From positions 1-9,043 of the forward strand of contig JAGNOB010000037.1 in NCBI GenBank assembly GCA_017990305.1: a stretch of DNA of 9,043 nucleotides, in the 5' to 3' direction. Source of the stretch: Leucobacter sp. GTDB lineage: Bacteria > Actinomycetota > Actinomycetes > Actinomycetales > Microbacteriaceae. The translations under genes were made by a program, and so were the position numbers. The notes beneath the pieces were generated by a model, which was given only the letters and a program-made list of their open reading frames with translations, did not search any database and was not told where the DNA came from. Shown here piece by piece: positions 6,296 through 9,043 of the stretch. How positions within the stretch are numbered: position 1 is the first letter of the stretch; every line of letters starts with the position of its first letter.

Positions 6296-7915
6296 TCAGT
6301 CGGGAACGCGACCGGCGTAGCCGCGCCGCTCGAACAGTTCAAGGACGTGCTCCCGGGGGATTACACCCGACTCCGTGGCCCATCGCTCGTACGTCGTGGC
6401 CAAATCTTGTACAAGCTCGGGATGGATGCCCGAGAGATCATTCAGTTCTGTCCGGTCTGAGTCCATGTTGTAGAGCTCCCACGGATGGCGGAACTTGCGA
6501 ACCAGTTTCCAAGGCCCCTTTCGCACGCCGCAGTTGCCCTCATGTTCCCAGTACAGCACGCGATCGGAGCTTTCGAGATTGAGCAGCATCGTATCCAGCA
6601 TGCTCACTCCAGGAGCAGGCAGCGGAGTCCTGTTTGGAACCGTCGGAGGCTCAGTGAGCCCGGCAGCTGCGAACACGGTGGGAGCGATGTCGATGAGTTG
6701 GTGTGGTTGGTGACGGAGCACGCCGGCTGGTAGTTTCCGCGGCCATCGAGCCAGCAGGGGCGTGGAAATGCCACCCTCATGGATGAGTGTCTTGTATTCC
6801 CTGAACGGGGTATTTGAGAGGTTCGCCCAGCCGCGGCCGTAGCCGGAGTAGGTGTCTTCGCTACCCGGGGTCACCTCGGGGGAACTCCCGAGCCTGACCG
6901 GTCGGCCGTCCCGGGTCGTGTCGTCATACCTCACATATAGGCGAACAAAATCCTCGGCCGTTTCGACGGGTATCGCGGAAGGGTCGCTGCCGTTGTCCGA
7001 CAAGAACATCACGAGGGTGTTGTCGCGGGCACCGATCTCATCGAGCTTCGCGAGGACCTGGCCAATGCCCTGGTCCATACGATCAATCTGCGCCGCGTAG
7101 ACGGCCATGCGGCTCGCCTCCCACTCATGTGAGTCTGCCTCTTCCCAACTGGGAACTCGGTGGTCTCTGCCGCTTGGGCGAAGGTCGTGCCCGATGGTTC
7201 CAGCCGCGCGCAACCGAGCCATCCGCTCGTCTCGAAGCGCATCCCACCCCGCCTGGAAGCGGCCCTGGTACTTGTCGATATCTTCCTGGCGCGCGTGGAG
7301 CGGCCAGTGCGGGGCGGTGTAGGCGACGTAGAGGAAGAACGGCTCTGCAGGGTGAGTGGCCGCGTGGTCAGCGAGGAACTGTGTCGCGTGCTCACTAATG
7401 GCGTCTGTGTAATAGAAATCGGGATCACTGCTTTCGTGCTCGACGTTCTGCTCATCCCGTGTCAGAGTGCGGGGCTGAAAGTAGCTACCGGCGCCCTCAA
7501 GGGTGCCGAAGAAGCGATCGAATCCTCGTCTGGTGGGCCACGATTCGCTGGGGGCGTGGATGTCGCTGGCGACGTGCCACTTGCCAGAGATGTAGCTACG
7601 ATAACCCGACGGTCGAAGCGCCTCTGCGATTGTCAGGCAGTTGGTGTTGAGATTGCCGGGATACCCCTCGGGGGAGTCGTCGTAATTGAGGATTCCCACT
7701 CCGGTTTGATGCGGGTGTAGCCCAGTGAGGAGCGACGCACGGGAAGGAGAACAGCGTGCAGTGTTGTAGAACTGGGACAGAGCGACCCCGTCTGCTGCGA
7801 GCGAGTCAATATTCGGAGTTTCGATCTCGCCCCCGAAGCACCCGATATCGGAATAGCCCATGTCGTCTACGAGGATGATGACGACATTCGGGCGATCGTT
7901 CTCGTTTTGCGACAT
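6296..7915 (-). CDS. Arylsulfatase-like type I sulfatase (Cys-type)
   Basis: 539 aa, beginning at the ATG at 7915; GGAAGGAAG lies 9-17 nt upstream. It hydrolyses a sulfate ester using a formylglycine residue. Active-site features in order: metal-binding Asp17-Asp18 in LVDDMGYSDIG; CSPSRASLLTG (55-65), where Cys55 is the residue converted to formylglycine and Arg59 its partner; SGKWH (110-114) with Lys112 and His114; APHWP (201-205) with His203; LSDNG (305-309) with Asp307 and Asn308; and YKTLIHEGG (374-382) with Lys375 and His379. The order, spacing and C-terminal WEHEGN...PWELYNM segments resemble Pseudomonas aeruginosa arylsulfatase (about 536 aa, SulfAtlas S1_4-like by my judgement). There is no signal peptide, so a cytoplasmic enzyme acting on an imported substrate is likely; the natural substrate is unknown. 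It is transcribed divergently from FGE, its maturase. Sampled lines are lower in G+C than in the arg genes (50% at 7381-7440, against 72% at 3421-3480). Confidence 0.93.
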   Translation of the reverse strand: MSQNENDRPNVVIILVDDMGYSDIGCFGGEIETPNIDSLAADGVALSQFYNTARCSPSRASLLTGLHPHQTGVGILNYDDSPEGYPGNLNTNCLTIAEALRPSGYRSYISGKWHVASDIHAPSESWPTRRGFDRFFGTLEGAGSYFQPRTLTRDEQNVEHESSDPDFYYTDAISEHATQFLADHAATHPAEPFFLYVAYTAPHWPLHARQEDIDKYQGRFQAGWDALRDERMARLRAAGTIGHDLRPSGRDHRVPSWEEADSHEWEASRMAVYAAQIDRMDQGIGQVLAKLDEIGARDNTLVMFLSDNGSDPSAIPVETAEDFVRLYVRYDDTTRDGRPVRLGSSPEVTPGSEDTYSGYGRGWANLSNTPFREYKTLIHEGGISTPLLARWPRKLPAGVLRHQPHQLIDIAPTVFAAAGLTEPPTVPNRTPLPAPGVSMLDTMLLNLESSDRVLYWEHEGNCGVRKGPWKLVRKFRHPWELYNMDSDRTELNDLSGIHPELVQDLATTYERWATESGVIPREHVLELFERRGYAGRVPD

Positions 7916-7966
7916 CGTTGTCTTCCTTCCCTGCGGGCACAGGACCCCAGTTCACGGTTCGAGTGC

Positions 7967-7983
7967 GTTACAATATATGTGAC
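7967..7983. promoter_or_regulatory. Imperfect dyad, candidate operator for both divergent genes
   Basis: GTTACA (7967-7972) and TGTGAC (7978-7983) are inverted repeats with 5 of 6 bases matching, around an ATATA centre. The dyad covers the sulfatase -10 and the candidate FGE -10. The ACA...TGT layout is of the kind bound by GntR- or TetR-type repressors; it lacks the central CG typical of LacI operators. It is seen in sequence; binding is inferred. Confidence 0.35.
7969..7974 (+). promoter_or_regulatory. Candidate -10 for the FGE gene
   Basis: TACAAT matches TATAAT at 5 of 6 positions; transcription would start near 7981, leaving about 27 nt to the ATG at 8008. No -35 is seen at the correct spacing (TTCACG at 7951-7956 is too close for this hexamer, but is 17 nt from an alternative TATATG at 7974-7979). 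It overlaps the sulfatase -10 on the other strand. Confidence 0.35.
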
Positions 7984-8000
7984 TTTTGATGGGTAGTCAA
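7972..8000 (-). promoter_or_regulatory. Sigma-70-type promoter of the sulfatase gene
   Basis: On the minus strand TTGACT (8000-7995) and TATATT (7977-7972) are separated by exactly 17 nt, each 5 of 6 to the TTGACA/TATAAT consensus. The start would lie near 7965, giving a leader of about 50 nt before the ATG at 7915. It is the best promoter in the window. Its -35 ends only 7 nt from the FGE start codon at 8008. Confidence 0.7.
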
Positions 8001-8007
8001 CGAGCGA

Positions 8008-8949
8008 ATGTTGAGTTTGGTTGTGACGAAGCAACACCAGATGGAGCGACTCGAAGAGATGGTGCTGATTCCATCGGGTAGGTACATGCGTGGTGCCGGC
8101 GCGTACTACCCAGAGGAAGGGCCCCAGGTAATGTGTATCGTTGCGCCCTTCGCGATTGACCGTTCTCCGGTCACGAATAGCCGCTTCTCGCGCTTTGTCT
8201 CCGACACTGGGTATGTGACGACGGCCGAGCGGCCGGTGCTGACCCAGGAGGGCGAGACGCGCGCTGAAATCCTGGCGGAGCCCGGCTCGCTGGTGTTTGG
8301 CGCGACTCCGGGCCCGGTTCCGCTACACGACTGGCGACGCTGGTGGCAGTGGGTGCCTGGGGCAACTTGGCGGCAACCAGCGGGGCCTGGCAGCGATATC
8401 AACGGAAAAGCTGACCACCCAGTGACGCAGGTGAGCTTCTCAGATGCATTGGCCTTCGCGCAGTGGGCTGGTAAACGTCTCCCAACCGAGGGTGAATGGG
8501 AGTACGCAGCGCGCGGTGGGCTCGACGGCACGACGTACAGCTGGGGTGAAGCTCTCAACGCCGGTGGGGCCTACGCGAATACCTGGCAAGGGCGCTTCCC
8601 CTACGAGAACCGGGGTGCTGGCACTGACAAATGGGTGGGCACCTCTCCCGTGGGCGACTTTCCGAGCAACGGCTTCGGCTTGAACGACATGATTGGCAAC
8701 GTGTGGGAGTGGACGGGCAGCCCGTGGTCCCCTCGAGCGGGTGGGGCCGTGTCTTCGGGAGCAGCCAACTGCTGCAGTGCCTCAGCGCGCGCCCCGGGGG
8801 CGGTGACTGACCGGAGTCGCGTGCTCAAAGGGGGTTCACATCTGTGCGCGCCCGAGTACTGCTTTCGCTATCGACCGGCGGCTCGTTCGGAGCAGACCGA
8901 GGACTCCGCCGCGAGCCACATCGGGTTTCGATGCGCCGCGAACGTGTGA
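8008..8949 (+). CDS. Formylglycine-generating enzyme (sulfatase maturase, SUMF1 family)
   Basis: 313 aa. FGE is the aerobic, copper-dependent oxidase that turns the Cys of CxPxR in sulfatases into formylglycine. Family features: VLIPSGRYM...YYPEEGP (19-39), PFAIDRSPVTNSRFSRFV (47-64), WRQPAGPGSDI (121-131), HPVTQVSFSDALAFAQWAGKRLPTEGEWEYAARGG (137-171), WQGRFP (193-198), NDMIGNVWEW (226-235) and the catalytic pair in RVLKGGSHLCAPEYCFRYRPAARS (271-294), with Cys280 and Cys285 matching Cys336/Cys341 of human FGE. The protein ends GFRCAANV as expected. Oddities: MRG where relatives have MG near residue 27, and TGSPW where a WxxDW-type stretch is usual. The start is uncertain: ATG at 8008 is used, but ATG at 8041 (12th codon) fits the family N-terminus as well, and neither has a strong Shine-Dalgarno. 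No signal peptide is seen. The adjacent CSPSR sulfatase is the obvious client. Confidence 0.92.
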   Translation: MLSLVVTKQHQMERLEEMVLIPSGRYMRGAGAYYPEEGPQVMCIVAPFAIDRSPVTNSRFSRFVSDTGYVTTAERPVLTQEGETRAEILAEPGSLVFGATPGPVPLHDWRRWWQWVPGATWRQPAGPGSDINGKADHPVTQVSFSDALAFAQWAGKRLPTEGEWEYAARGGLDGTTYSWGEALNAGGAYANTWQGRFPYENRGAGTDKWVGTSPVGDFPSNGFGLNDMIGNVWEWTGSPWSPRAGGAVSSGAANCCSASARAPGAVTDRSRVLKGGSHLCAPEYCFRYRPAARSEQTEDSAASHIGFRCAANV

Positions 8950-8995
8950 CACAGAAGCCCGAGGCATGACGGCGGCCGCGTTTTGGGAAGTTGCC

Positions 8996-9043
8996 ATGGC
9001 ATCATCGAGGTCGGCTCCGCAGGTCACGTCGCTTGATCTTGCC
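8996..9043 (+). CDS. N-terminus of a gene running off the right edge; possible LacI-type regulator
   Basis: From the ATG at 8996 the frame is open for 16 codons to the window end (MASSRSAPQVTSLDLA). GGGAAG at 8985-8990, 5 nt upstream, is a good ribosome site; an in-frame ATG at 8966 is an alternative with its GAGG too close. The VTSLDLA stretch resembles the first turn of LacI-family headpieces (xVTxxDVAxxAGVS), which would make it a regulator placed 46 nt after FGE on the same strand. With so few residues this is a hint only; the gene could be anything. Confidence 0.35.
   Translation, partial: MASSRSAPQVTSLDLA

Noticed and set aside
8972..8979. GCGGCCGC palindrome followed by TTTT after FGE as a terminator
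   Set aside because: The palindrome has no loop and cannot form a usable hairpin; it is just a GC-rich restriction-type palindrome.
1..9043. CRISPR arrays, tRNA/rRNA genes, insertion sequences, att sites
   Set aside because: No regularly spaced repeats, no cloverleaf or rRNA-like stretch, no transposase or integrase product and no flanking inverted or direct repeats were seen by eye on either strand.

Overview
The window looks like chromosome from a high-GC actinobacterium. The arginine genes are strongly G+C-biased, the argC-argJ-argB order with a bifunctional-type ArgJ is common in that phylum, and GTG and TTG starts occur. A Microbacteriaceae-type host (for example Leucobacter) is a guess from overall protein style, not something the sequence proves.

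Layout. (1) 1-367, minus: the N-terminal part of an unrecognised alanine-rich, hydrophobic-start protein that runs off the left edge. (2) 368-590: a divergent intergenic region with a perfect 8-bp inverted repeat. (3) 591-1520, plus: a two-domain PhnB-like VOC protein. (4) 1594-2379, plus: a canonical enoyl-CoA hydratase. (5) A perfect 11-bp-stem GC hairpin at 2422-2454, then the arginine operon argC (2497-3558), argJ (3555-4754, GTG start overlapping argC by 4 nt) and argB (4762-5667). (6) A short A24-type prepilin peptidase (5642-6274) whose TTG start, with a good Shine-Dalgarno, lies inside the end of argB. The usual next gene, argD, is absent. (7) A convergent arylsulfatase (7915-6296, minus) ending 21 nt from the peptidase. 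(8) Divergent from it, a formylglycine-generating enzyme (FGE, 8008-8949, plus). (9) At the right edge, the first 16 codons of a gene whose N-terminus resembles the start of a LacI-type helix-turn-helix.

How the genes work together. ArgJ makes N-acetylglutamate by recycling acetyl from N-acetylornithine, ArgB phosphorylates it and ArgC reduces it to the semialdehyde. These are the steps of the cyclic arginine pathway apart from the ArgD transaminase. The sulfatase carries the C-S-P-S-R motif that FGE oxidises to formylglycine, so sulfatase and FGE form a substrate-maturase pair. They share a 92-bp intergenic region in which a near-consensus sigma-70-type promoter for the sulfatase overlaps the candidate -10 of FGE, and a 17-bp imperfect dyad covers both. 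Neither protein has a signal peptide, so both should act in the cytoplasm on an imported sulfate ester.

The sulfatase segment looks less G+C-rich than the arg genes in sampled lines, and the arg cluster is interrupted after argB. This suggests an accessory or rearranged segment to the right of about 5640. I see no clearly new system. The most interesting items are the sulfatase/FGE control region, the argB-prepilin peptidase coupling, and the edge genes.
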